Below are positions 13,118 to 20,472 of a DNA stretch of 32,857 nucleotides, piece by piece. The notes below the pieces were generated by a model. That model saw nothing but the letters and a program-made list of their open reading frames with translations, was not told the origin of the DNA and searched no databases. The DNA comes from an uncultured Eubacteriales bacterium (GTDB taxonomy: Bacteria > Bacillota > Clostridia > Christensenellales > Aristaeellaceae). Location: positions 1 to 32,857 of the forward strand of contig CACYWL010000024.1 in NCBI GenBank assembly GCA_902778055.1, read 5' to 3'. Position 1 is the first letter of the stretch, and the number at the start of each line of letters is the position of its first letter. A program made the translations under genes and the position numbers.

Positions 13118-15348
13118 TATCGTTCCCCCCAGGCAAGCACCCGCCGCTTCATGCCCTCCGCGTCCAGCACCCCGTACGCGAAGCCCTTCCGCACCAGCTC
13201 TGGCGGCACATACTCGTCATACTTCTCGAAAACCGGAATCTCCTTGGGATACACCAGTTCCAGCGGGTCAAACTCCTTCCCGGCCTCCTCCCGCGTCACG
13301 GCGTAAAACGTTTCCTCATCCGCGTCCATGGAGAACTGCAGATAATACGGCCGCCGGGAATTCAGCCCCCTGAGGCCCAGCCGCCCGGCGCACCGCAGCT
13401 TCAGGAACCGCTCCAGCGCCAGGAAGGCATAGCTGCCCAGCCAGGGAAACAGCGCCCACATTTTCCCGCCCAGAGGGATCAGCGGGCGGCTCAGCAGGCC
13501 CGCGCTCCGGGCGGTCTCCCTGGCCTCCGCCAGGCGGCAGACCGCGTGGGGCATCAGATAGGGATACTGCTTATCCTCCGCCAGCACCGCCCGCATCCGC
13601 TCCAGGATCCGGGTATGGATATCCCCGGCCACCAGGCCGAAGAAGGCCGGGATGTTCCCCTTCACCAGCGTGCAGTACACCTCGCGCCGCTTGTGATCCA
13701 CCTCGTCCACCGCCCAGACCCGGCCGGCGATGGCGATCTTGTCCCCCACGGGCGGGGGCTTGACGATGGTGCCCAGCTGCTCGGAGCCCGCCCGGACCGT
13801 GTACTCGATGTTCTCCTGAAACACCGCGTAGAATTTGTAGCTGTTCACGATCCGCTCCCCGGCGAGGCCGAGGATCAGCCCGCCGTTCTCCGTGCGGCTG
13901 ATGTGATCGGTCTCGATCAGATGGCGCAGCAGCACCCGATAGTCGTCCTGGGTGATTCGCCGAAAGCAGCTCAGGGTCAGCACCCGGGAGGCCAGCTCTC
14001 CCGGCGTCATCTCCCCGCAGGAGGCCAGGGTGCTCAGCGTCTGGTGATAGAGCAGGCTGTAGGGCAGCCGCTCCGTATTCGGCGGCTCGACAAACCGCTC
14101 CTCCGCGTAAAGCTGCACCAGCGCGATGGCCTGGAGCAGATACCAGGGGATGCTTTCCGGCAGCATGGACCGGGCTTCCTGATGATCCTCCCGCAGGACG
14201 AACCACATCTCCGAGGGATCGCCCCGGCGGCCGGTGCGGCCCATGCGCTGCAGAAAGCCGGACACCGTGAAGGGCGCGTCGATCTGGAAGGCCCGCTCCA
14301 GCCGGCCGATGTCGATGCCCAGCTCCAGCGTCGCCGTGGCGCAGACCGACATCAGGGACTCGTCGTCCTTCATCTCCTTCTCGGCGCTCTCCCGGTAGGA
14401 GGCGGAGAGGTTGCCGTGGTGGATCAGGAAGCGGTCCGGCTCCCGGTTCACCTCGCAGTACTGCCGCAGCAGCTGGCAGACCGACTCGCACTCCTCCCGG
14501 GAGTTGGTGAAGACCAGGCACTTCCGGCCCTTCGTATGCTCGAAGATGTATCCGACGCCCGGATCGGCGTTCTCCGGCGCGTGATCGGAGGGCGCCTCCT
14601 GCGGCGGCGTGTTTTCCGGGGCCGCCCGGCCCTCGTCCGCCTGGGGCGCCGTGTTGTAGAAATGCTCCATGCTCAGCCGCCAGACCTCCCGGCCGCCGTC
14701 GAACCGCGGGATGACCGTTCCCCTCCCGCTGCCGGCCGCCAGCAGCTTTCCCGCCTCCTCCGGCTTGCCGAGGGTGGCGGACAGGCCGATCCGCCGGGGC
14801 GCGCAGCCCGCCACGCGGCACAGCCGCTCGATCAGGCAGAAGGTCTGCAGACCCCGGTCCGCCCGCAGCAGGGAGTGGATCTCGTCGATGACGATGAAGC
14901 GCAGGTCGCCGAAGAGCGACGGGATCTCCATATGTTTGTTGATCAGCAGCGCCTCGAGGGATTCCGGCGTGATCTGCAGGATGCCCGCCGGATGCTTCAG
15001 CAGCTTCTGCTTCCGAGAGGCCGCCGCGTCCCCGTGCCAGCGGGTGACGGGAATGCCCGCCTCCTCGCACAGCTCGTTCAGCCGCCCGAACTGATCGTTG
15101 ATCAGCGCCTTGAGCGGCGCGATGTACAGCACCCCCACCGACGCGGACGGATTTTCCTCCAGCAGCGTCAGGATGGGAAAGAAGGCGGCTTCCGTCTTGC
15201 CGGAGGCGGTGGAGGCCGACAGCAGGACGTTGTCCTCCGTGCCGAAAATCGCCTCGCCCGCGGCGTTCTGCACTGCTCGCAGGCTCTGCCACCCGGAGCG
15301 GTAGATATAATCCTGGATAAACGGCGCATAGCGTTCAAACACATTCAT
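13117..15348 (-). CDS. BrxHI/Lhr-like DEAD/DEAH-box helicase
   Basis: This 743-residue superfamily 2 helicase shows motif I STASGKTEAAF, Ia IAPLKALINDQ, Ib TPESLEALL, motif II IDEIHSLL, motif III SATLG, motif IV-type LVFTNSREECE, motif V LELGIDIGRLE and motif VI QRMGRTGRRG. After the two RecA domains (about 1-410) comes a winged-helix and C-terminal region like that of Lhr-type helicases. Its closest role model is BrxHI, the Lhr-like helicase that accompanies BrxD in some BREX systems. It is the last gene of a three-gene operon, and its ATG overlaps the stop of the ATPase gene by four bases (ATGA). The stop and Gly-Glu-Arg tail come from the repeat. Function in DNA surveillance is inferred from context. 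Confidence 0.88.
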   Translation of the reverse strand: MNVFERYAPFIQDYIYRSGWQSLRAVQNAAGEAIFGTEDNVLLSASTASGKTEAAFFPILTLLEENPSASVGVLYIAPLKALINDQFGRLNELCEEAGIPVTRWHGDAAASRKQKLLKHPAGILQITPESLEALLINKHMEIPSLFGDLRFIVIDEIHSLLRADRGLQTFCLIERLCRVAGCAPRRIGLSATLGKPEEAGKLLAAGSGRGTVIPRFDGGREVWRLSMEHFYNTAPQADEGRAAPENTPPQEAPSDHAPENADPGVGYIFEHTKGRKCLVFTNSREECESVCQLLRQYCEVNREPDRFLIHHGNLSASYRESAEKEMKDDESLMSVCATATLELGIDIGRLERAFQIDAPFTVSGFLQRMGRTGRRGDPSEMWFVLREDHQEARSMLPESIPWYLLQAIALVQLYAEERFVEPPNTERLPYSLLYHQTLSTLASCGEMTPGELASRVLTLSCFRRITQDDYRVLLRHLIETDHISRTENGGLILGLAGERIVNSYKFYAVFQENIEYTVRAGSEQLGTIVKPPPVGDKIAIAGRVWAVDEVDHKRREVYCTLVKGNIPAFFGLVAGDIHTRILERMRAVLAEDKQYPYLMPHAVCRLAEARETARSAGLLSRPLIPLGGKMWALFPWLGSYAFLALERFLKLRCAGRLGLRGLNSRRPYYLQFSMDADEETFYAVTREEAGKEFDPLELVYPKEIPVFEKYDEYVPPELVRKGFAYGVLDAEGMKRRVLAWGER

Positions 15349-16673
15349 AGCGTAAACTCCGCATAGCCGCCTTCCGTCTGATCGGAAACGGCCTCTGATT
15401 TCGCAAAGGCAAAGTCCTCCGACCGGAGCAGCCCTGCGGCGGTCTCCTCCGGATGCTGATACAGCAGATCCAGCAGCTCGATGAAGTCCCGGATAACCTC
15501 CCGGGGCGTGATGTGCTCATCCGCGCCGATCCGGCTGTATTCCGTCTGAATAAAATCGGCCAGATCCCCGGTGCCGACCCTCCGGTCATAGCCGTAGAGC
15601 CCCGCATGCATGTCCGCCAGCTTTTCGCACAGCACCAGCATCTCCTCTGCCGTCAGCGGATCCAGCCGGATGACCGGCGCCAGCAGATCCCGCGCGCCGG
15701 GCCGCGAGAAGCGCCCCTCCGCCAGCCGGGAGCGCAGGGCCTCGTAGCTGTAGATGCCCCGGCGTTTGTCCTCCAGGGCCTGGGGCGTCGCGCCCATGAG
15801 GATGCCCAGATACTTCGCCTTGCCCTGCAGCGTATCGTTGTACATGGTCAGCAGCTTCTCGTAGTTGTACTGCCGGGTGATGCTGTTGGGAATCTTGTAA
15901 AGGTTCACCAGCTCGTCGACCATGATCATCATGCCCTGATACCCCGCCAGCCGGAAGAAGGCCGCAAACAGCTTCAGATAATCATACCAGTCGTCGTCCG
16001 TGATGATCATCTGGACGCCCAGCGCCTCCCGGGCCTCGCTCTTCAGCGTGTATTCCCCCCGGAACCAGCGGAGCACCTTCCCCTTCATGTCATCGTCGCC
16101 GTTCACATAGGCGCGGTAATAGGCGGAGAGCAGCCGGCCGAACTCGAACCCGTGCACCAGCTCGCTGACCGAGGCCGTGACCGCGAAGATCTTCCGGTCC
16201 GTCGCCGCGGCCAGGGCGGGATCCTCCGCGGACAGCCCGGTCTCCCTCATGGCTTCGCTCTGCACGGCGCTGATCCAGCGGTCCAGCACCAGCGTCAGGG
16301 CCCCGCCCTCCGGCCGGGTCTTCGTCGACAGGTTGCCGATCAGCTCCCGGTAGGTGGCCAGCCCCTGCCCGTGGGTGCCCTGCAGCCGCCGTTCGGGGGA
16401 AAGATCCGCGTCCGCGACGATGAAGCCGCGCTCCATCACGTAGTTGCGGATGGTCTGCAGCAGAAAGCTTTTGCCGCTGCCGTACCGCCCGACGATGAAG
16501 CGGAAGGACGCGCCGCCCTCGGCGATGATGTCCACATCCCGCAGCAGGGCTGCGATCTCGTTCTTCCGGCCCACGGTGATGTAGGGCAGGCCGATGCGCG
16601 GCACGACGCCGCCCTTCAGGGAATTCAGCACGGTCTGCGCGATCCGTTTCGGTACTTTTTGCTGGTCTGTCAT
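15345..16673 (-). CDS. BrxD-like P-loop ATPase
   Basis: This 442-residue ATPase has a Walker A motif (FIVGRYGSGKSFLLQ, about 58-72), a Walker B (MMIMVDELVNLY) and a sensor region (YLGILMGATPQALED). These features, with the opening RIAQTVLNSLKGGVVPRIGLPYITVGR, match the ATP-binding protein family to which BrxD of BREX systems belongs. It presumably works with the helicase encoded next, to which it is coupled by a 4-base overlap. The start has GGAGGAG seven bases upstream; that site is located in a relic of the preceding TerB gene. No BrxX methylase, BrxZ phosphatase, BrxC or BrxL is in the window, so this is a stand-alone BrxD/BrxHI pair with a TerB partner. Confidence 0.88.
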   Translation of the reverse strand: MTDQQKVPKRIAQTVLNSLKGGVVPRIGLPYITVGRKNEIAALLRDVDIIAEGGASFRFIVGRYGSGKSFLLQTIRNYVMERGFIVADADLSPERRLQGTHGQGLATYRELIGNLSTKTRPEGGALTLVLDRWISAVQSEAMRETGLSAEDPALAAATDRKIFAVTASVSELVHGFEFGRLLSAYYRAYVNGDDDMKGKVLRWFRGEYTLKSEAREALGVQMIITDDDWYDYLKLFAAFFRLAGYQGMMIMVDELVNLYKIPNSITRQYNYEKLLTMYNDTLQGKAKYLGILMGATPQALEDKRRGIYSYEALRSRLAEGRFSRPGARDLLAPVIRLDPLTAEEMLVLCEKLADMHAGLYGYDRRVGTGDLADFIQTEYSRIGADEHITPREVIRDFIELLDLLYQHPEETAAGLLRSEDFAFAKSEAVSDQTEGGYAEFTL

Positions 16674-16791
16674 GAATGGTCTCCTCCAAGCAGCTGGGTC
16701 AGATCCTCCCGGTAGTCCTCCACCAGGGATAGATTATCGTTATCGCAGTCGACGATGCTGTCGCCGATTTCATCATACATCGCTTCGTTGA
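16671..16791 (-). pseudogene. Relic 3' end of an earlier TerB gene
   Basis: Bases 16682-16791 repeat 16823-16932 at a constant offset of 141 bp with only scattered changes. Translated, the relic reads NEAMYDEIGDSIVDCD...DYREDLTQLLGGDHS-stop, the C-terminus of the TerB_C domain. Its TGA overlaps the ATG of the ATPase gene by the ATGA arrangement, so the relic preserves the probable ancestral gene junction. The full-length gene just upstream ends differently (GGYDP) and has a separate stop at 16811-16813. An older copy thus seems to have been displaced by a second copy, leaving 110 bp that still provides the ATPase ribosome binding site. Confidence 0.85.
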
Positions 16792-16810
16792 GATGCGGTT
16801 TCCTGGCTTG

Positions 16811-19333
16811 TCACGGATCGTATCCTCCAAGCAGCCGGATCAGGTCCTCCCGGTAGTCCTCCACCAGGGAAAGCTGATCCTGATCGCAGTCGACGATGCT
16901 GTCGCCGATTTCGTCATACATCGCTTCGTTGATCATGTCCGCGGTCAGGGCCGGCATCAGGTGATGCTCCCGGATGAGACCGGATACCGGCTTTCCGGCC
17001 AGCAGCGCCCGCAGGATCTCCATCTGGATGTCGTCCAGCGGCAGCTCCGGCAGTGTGCTCTGCGCGGGAGCAGCCACCTGCGCCGGGAAGGCTTTCTCTG
17101 TTTCCGCCTCCGCCCGCGCCGGGTCTCCCCTCTCCGTTTCTGCCTCCACCGGGTTTTCCTTCTCCGCTTCCGACGCCGTCATCGCCGGGGCGGCCGTATC
17201 CGCTTTCGTCTCTGCCCACGCCGGGTCTGCGGTCTCTGTCAGCGCCGGGGCGGCTGTCTCTGTTTCCCTCTTCGCCTGCATCGGGTCTGCCGTCTCCGCG
17301 ACTGCCCTCTCCCACGCCGGGTCTGCGGTCTCCTCTTCCGCCCGCTCCTCATCGGTCAGCAGACTGTCCCGGGTGATCAGTGCGTCCCGGCGGATCTGGT
17401 CCAGCCCGGACAGGTCCAGAACGACCCTTGGCCTGGCCGCCTCCTCCGCTTCTTTTTTCTCCGCCTCGATGACCGCGCGGACGCAGGGAGAGATCCAGGC
17501 CTCCTCCGGCCTCTCCTTCAGATAATTGCCGGTTTTCAGATATCGGCGCAGCATCGCGTCCGTCTGGCGGAGAAGGCCGTGAAGCAGCTCCAGATCAAAG
17601 AACCGGCCTTCCCAGGTCAGCATTTTCCATACGCCGTCCCGGCAGCGGTAGCTTCGGCAGGCGTCCAGCTGATAGTCGCTGTCCGCGGGCTTCTTCTCCC
17701 AGCAGTAGACAGCATTGGCAAAGGGATACCAGGCACTCGCGGTCTGCTCTCCAAAGCAGCGGGTGAACAGATCCTGCCCGTTCTCCCGGCTCTGTTCAAA
17801 GCCGCCGGCGAGCACATCCTGCCCGTTCTCCCGGTTCTGTTCAAAGGAGCCTGCGAACCGTTCCTGCCCGTCCTCCCGGCTCTGTTCAAAGCTGCCGGCG
17901 AGCACATCCTGCCCGTTCTCCCGGTTCTGTTCAAAGGAGCCTGCGAACCGTTCCTGCCCGTTTTCCCGGCTCTGTTTCAGCGCCAGCCGCCACACCCGGC
18001 TGAACAGCCTTTCTCCCCTTTCCTCCGGCAGCCTGCACACAGGCGTTTTTGCCAGCCGCTTTCCATCAAAATAGCAGAGCGCGGAGAAAACTTCCGTGTC
18101 CGTGTGTTCCTCCGGGGCCTGAAGAGCCGCAAGCATCTGATCCCGCTCCAGCAGGGCCGGATCGGCATACTGCCGCGCGGTCTCCTCCGGCAGCGCATGG
18201 ATCACCGCCAGCTCCGTCATCCACCGGTGCAGGCTGCCCCGCATCTCGGCATTGCCGTAACCGGCATCCACATAACCCGTCTCAAAGGCTTTCAGCCGGC
18301 GCAGCGCGTACTCCGGCGAATCCGTTCCGATCAGGTTCAGGAGCTCATACAGGTAAACGTACGCCGCGGAGTGCGCGATCGGCTGATATTCCCCCTTCCG
18401 CACTCGGGCGCGCCAGGCAAAGTAACCCCGCAGCTGGCGTGTCGTAAAATCATGATAGGTGGGAAAATAGGAGGCAACGCTCATCCCGTTCCAGTCTGCG
18501 AAATCCTCATAGTCCGCCATGAAACGTCCCTGACGGAGAAAATTGGCGGCTCTCGCCTCCGGCGAATTGCTGCCGTATTCGTACAGGTGCTTCATCTCCC
18601 GCAGTCGCTCCGGCAGCACCTCCGGCTCCCGTACAGGTCTCGGCGGAGCAGGAAGCGGCGTATCCCGATAAAACCTTTCTTCCGGCCGGGGCGGCTGTTC
18701 CGCAGACTGCGGCGAAGTAGGCAGAGACGCTGCCTGATGAATCAGGCTTTCCAGCCAGGACAGCTGTTCCGCATGCCGCGGAGGAGGCAGCGGCGTATCC
18801 CGATGAAACCCTCCTTCCGACCGGGGCGGCTGTTCCGCAGGCCGCGTCGAATCAGGCAACTGCGTATCCCGATAAAACCCACTTTCCGACCGGGACGGCT
18901 GTTCCGCAGGCTGTCTCGGCAGGGGAAGCGGCGTATCCCGATAAAACCCGCTTTCCGGAAGGGGCAGCTGTTCCAGCACCAGGGTATATCCCTGTCCGTC
19001 TCCCGCAATGATCGCCCGGTCAAACAGCCGGAACACCAGCTCCGGATCCGTCTCGTCCCCAAAGGCCACGCTGATCCACTTCGGCCCCTTCATCCGAATC
19101 GGCGGAGCCAGATACGGCGCGCGGCATTCGGCCAGCGTCCGGATCCCGCACTTCAGGTCGCATCGCTGGATTTCCTCGCCGGAATCCGTGTCCCACTGCC
19201 GCATCAGCAGCGCAACCCATTTTCCGGTCCGAGGATGGCAAAGAACGGAAAAGCCGGGAAAGCCGTCCCACTTGCGCTGCTCCTCGATCTGATAGGTCTC
19301 TCTCGCATAGTCGGTCAGCTCCGACAGTTCCAT
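16811..19333 (-). CDS. TerB_N/TerB_C-domain protein, first gene of TerB-BrxD-BrxHI operon
   Basis: This 840-residue protein has an N-terminal domain of unknown type (1-122) and a Pro/Arg-rich repeat linker (about 125-235, blocks like FYRDTPLP...AEQPPR). A TerB_N domain follows (about 240-400, with NGMSVASYFPTYHDFTTRQLR and YVYLYELLNLIG). Next come a 15-residue repeat block (about 453-523, SFEQNRENGQDVLAG), a helical region, an acidic Ala/Glu/Thr repeat linker (about 664-755) and a C-terminal TerB_C region (about 633-662 and 765-840, ending YREDLIRLLGG). TerB-type proteins are linked to tellurite, phage and chemical stress responses. Here the gene leads an operon with an ATPase and a helicase, as in published Ter-associated neighbourhoods. 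GGAGGTG six bases before the ATG fixes the start. Confidence 0.85.
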   Translation of the reverse strand: MELSELTDYARETYQIEEQRKWDGFPGFSVLCHPRTGKWVALLMRQWDTDSGEEIQRCDLKCGIRTLAECRAPYLAPPIRMKGPKWISVAFGDETDPELVFRLFDRAIIAGDGQGYTLVLEQLPLPESGFYRDTPLPLPRQPAEQPSRSESGFYRDTQLPDSTRPAEQPPRSEGGFHRDTPLPPPRHAEQLSWLESLIHQAASLPTSPQSAEQPPRPEERFYRDTPLPAPPRPVREPEVLPERLREMKHLYEYGSNSPEARAANFLRQGRFMADYEDFADWNGMSVASYFPTYHDFTTRQLRGYFAWRARVRKGEYQPIAHSAAYVYLYELLNLIGTDSPEYALRRLKAFETGYVDAGYGNAEMRGSLHRWMTELAVIHALPEETARQYADPALLERDQMLAALQAPEEHTDTEVFSALCYFDGKRLAKTPVCRLPEERGERLFSRVWRLALKQSRENGQERFAGSFEQNRENGQDVLAGSFEQSREDGQERFAGSFEQNRENGQDVLAGGFEQSRENGQDLFTRCFGEQTASAWYPFANAVYCWEKKPADSDYQLDACRSYRCRDGVWKMLTWEGRFFDLELLHGLLRQTDAMLRRYLKTGNYLKERPEEAWISPCVRAVIEAEKKEAEEAARPRVVLDLSGLDQIRRDALITRDSLLTDEERAEEETADPAWERAVAETADPMQAKRETETAAPALTETADPAWAETKADTAAPAMTASEAEKENPVEAETERGDPARAEAETEKAFPAQVAAPAQSTLPELPLDDIQMEILRALLAGKPVSGLIREHHLMPALTADMINEAMYDEIGDSIVDCDQDQLSLVEDYREDLIRLLGGYDP
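17760..17975 (-). repeat. 45-bp coding repeats with 90-bp higher order
   Basis: About five 45-bp units inside the TerB gene encode alternating blocks ERFAGSFEQN-RENGQ and DVLAGSFEQS-RENGQ. Alternation makes a 90-bp higher-order unit whose copies are nearly identical in DNA sequence, implying recent expansion by slippage or unequal exchange. Confidence 0.9.
18640..18960 (-). repeat. Pro-rich coding repeats in TerB gene
   Basis: Four to five diverged units of about 24-26 codons (S/RESGFYRDTPLP then RPAEQPPR) form the linker between the N-terminal domain and TerB_N. They are more diverged than the 45-bp repeats in the same gene. Confidence 0.8.
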
Positions 19334-19353
19334 CCTTTCACCTCCTCCCGCCG

Positions 19354-19384
19354 GGGAACGATAGGGACGGTCCTTTTCGTTCCC
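19354..19384 (+). repeat. GGGAACG element upstream of TerB operon
   Basis: Perfect copy 20 bp before the TerB start codon, inverted relative to the copy at the operon's 3' end (13087-13117). Confidence 0.95.
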
Positions 19385-19483
19385 TTTTCCGAAGGAATAA
19401 AAAAAGACCGTCCCACAGCTCCTGTTATTCTCATTATAACAATGTACAAAACCGAGCGCAATATCAAAGAACCCGATATATTC

Positions 19484-19513
19484 GGGAACGATTGGGTTGT
19501 TCTTTTCGTTCGC
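19484..19513 (+). repeat. GGGAACG element, degraded copy
   Basis: GGGAACGATTGGGTTGTTCTT then TTCGTTCG: arms mostly kept, core mutated. It lies between two intact copies. A further fragment (AAAAAGACCGTCCCA) is at 19398-19415. Confidence 0.75.
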
Positions 19514-19526
19514 CTGAGATCAGTTT

Positions 19527-19557
19527 GTGAACGAAAGGGACGGTCCTTTTCGTTCCC
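19527..19557 (+). repeat. GGGAACG element upstream of small-protein gene
   Basis: Good copy (GTGAACGAAAGGGACGGTCC...) about 20 bp upstream of the extended -10 of the next gene. Confidence 0.9.
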
Positions 19558-19577
19558 TTCCCCGCCGCCCTCCGATA

Positions 19578-19586
19578 TGTTATAAT
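19578..19586 (+). promoter_or_regulatory. Extended -10 promoter of small-protein gene
   Basis: TGTTATAAT (TG-N-TATAAT) lies 34 bases upstream of the start codon; no clear -35 box is seen. Confidence 0.6.
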
Positions 19587-19619
19587 ATAGGTACGCCATG
19601 CGGAAGGGAGATGAGGATC

Positions 19620-19850
19620 ATGGCCGGATTTGTCCCGAAGGACAAACTGAGCAAGAAGGCTCGGAAGGAGCTGAACCGTCAGCGGCGGGTCATGTGGGAT
19701 TTCAGCCCCGTCGCCAGGACCGTCGAAAGCAGGAAACTGTATAACCGCAAAAGAATCGCCCGGATCCGTGATGAGAACGGTCCGGGCAGTTTTTTTCCTG
19801 GGATAGATTGGGGTGGTCCTTTTCATTCACTTGACAGCAGTTTGCGGTGA
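19620..19850 (+). CDS. Small conserved-type basic protein
   Basis: MAGFVPKDKLSKKARKELNR and the following FSPVARTVESRKLYNRKRIARIRDENG resemble a short, basic, uncharacterised protein seen in many Clostridia (from memory). The ATG at 19620 has GGGAG and GAGG upstream and an extended -10 promoter. An intrinsic terminator hairpin (19758-19787) lies inside the last third of the frame, and the tail beyond it reads into a degraded repeat copy. The natural C-terminus was therefore probably shorter or has been altered, and the 76-residue length should be treated with caution. No function is known. Confidence 0.55.
   Translation: MAGFVPKDKLSKKARKELNRQRRVMWDFSPVARTVESRKLYNRKRIARIRDENGPGSFFPGIDWGGPFHSLDSSLR
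19758..19796 (+). terminator. Terminator inside end of small-protein frame
   Basis: GCCCGGA...TCCGGGC with an inner CCGT/ACGG pair is followed by seven T residues (19790-19796). A strong intrinsic terminator located before the stop codon of the ORF it would end. Confidence 0.85.
19799..19830 (+). repeat. GGGAACG element, degraded copy
   Basis: TGGGATAGATTGGGGTGGTCCTTTTCATTCAC keeps the core and overall length with mutated arms. It ends one base before the TTGACA of the abiE promoter. Confidence 0.7.
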
Positions 19851-19859
19851 TGGTATCAT
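19831..19859 (+). promoter_or_regulatory. Promoter of abiE operon
   Basis: TTGACA (19831-19836), 17-base spacer, TATCAT (19854-19859). The spacer holds TTTGCGG, a half-site of the inverted repeat that follows. Confidence 0.85.
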
Positions 19860-19870
19860 TTCAATAAACA

Positions 19871-19895
19871 TCCGCAAAAAATAAAATTTTGCGGA
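19871..19895. promoter_or_regulatory. Operator-like inverted repeat of abiE operon
   Basis: TCCGCAAAA and TTTTGCGGA form a perfect 9-bp inverted repeat just after the transcription start region. AbiEi antitoxins are known to repress their own promoter through inverted repeats, so this is a likely binding site. Confidence 0.65.
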
Positions 19896-19921
19896 TAATT
19901 GTCCAACTCGAGGTGATTGCT

Positions 19922-20470
19922 TTGCGCAAGCTTCTCTCAAGGCAAGAGTGTCTTGCCCGCTTTGGCTCGGACTATTTCATTGAACAGAGGATTGTTGCCG
20001 GCAGTCTGTTCCGGTTGGGAAATGGTTTGTTTGCCGAAGAACAGCATGTTCCGGAAAACGTGATTGCCTCTTATCGGTATCCCCAAGGTGTTATTACACT
20101 TCTCAGTGCTTTCTACCATTATGGACTGACTGATGTGATTCCCGACACCTGTGATTTGGCAACAAGTCGGAATGCGGCGAAGATTCGTGATCCTCGGGTG
20201 AAACAGCATTTTGTTCCTGATGACATTTTATACCGGGGTGTGATCATCGGCCAGGAACATGACTATCCGATTCGAATATACAGCAGGGAAAGACTGCTTA
20301 TCGAACTCCTTCGATACAAAAGCAAACTGCCATTTGACCTGTACAAAGAGGTTATACAGAGCTTCCGAAAAATCATAACTCAATTGAATATGCAGGACAT
20401 TCAGGATTATGCCATGGCTGTACCCAAACAAAAGCTGGTCATGGAAGCGCTGCAAATGGAGGTGCTGTAA
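19922..20470 (+). CDS. AbiEi-family antitoxin (type IV toxin-antitoxin)
   Basis: This 182-residue protein matches the AbiEi/type IV antitoxin layout. A winged-helix N-terminus (LLSRQECLARFGSDYFIEQRIVAG) is followed by GVITLLSAFYHYGLTD, the strand HDYPIRIYSRERLLIELLRYKSKLPFDLYKEVI and a helical C-terminus. Such proteins repress their operon and counter the AbiEii nucleotidyltransferase toxin. Start: TTG at 19922 with GAGGTG six bases upstream fits best; an in-frame TTG at 19889 has no ribosome binding site. Promoter and operator are intact. The next gene, the toxin, is truncated by a repeat, so this is now an orphan antitoxin; it could still protect against related toxins or regulate. Confidence 0.82.
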   Translation: MRKLLSRQECLARFGSDYFIEQRIVAGSLFRLGNGLFAEEQHVPENVIASYRYPQGVITLLSAFYHYGLTDVIPDTCDLATSRNAAKIRDPRVKQHFVPDDILYRGVIIGQEHDYPIRIYSRERLLIELLRYKSKLPFDLYKEVIQSFRKIITQLNMQDIQDYAMAVPKQKLVMEALQMEVL

Positions 20471-20472
20471 AG

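Noticed and set aside
13117..19333. Complete BREX system
   Set aside because: Only the accessory-type ATPase and helicase are present; BrxX/PglX, PglZ, BrxC and BrxL or BrxA/B were not seen in the window.
16793..19585. 930-codon plus-strand frame opposite the TerB gene
   Set aside because: Arg/Pro/Leu-rich antisense shadow of the TerB_N/TerB_C gene, running into repeat sequence at its end.
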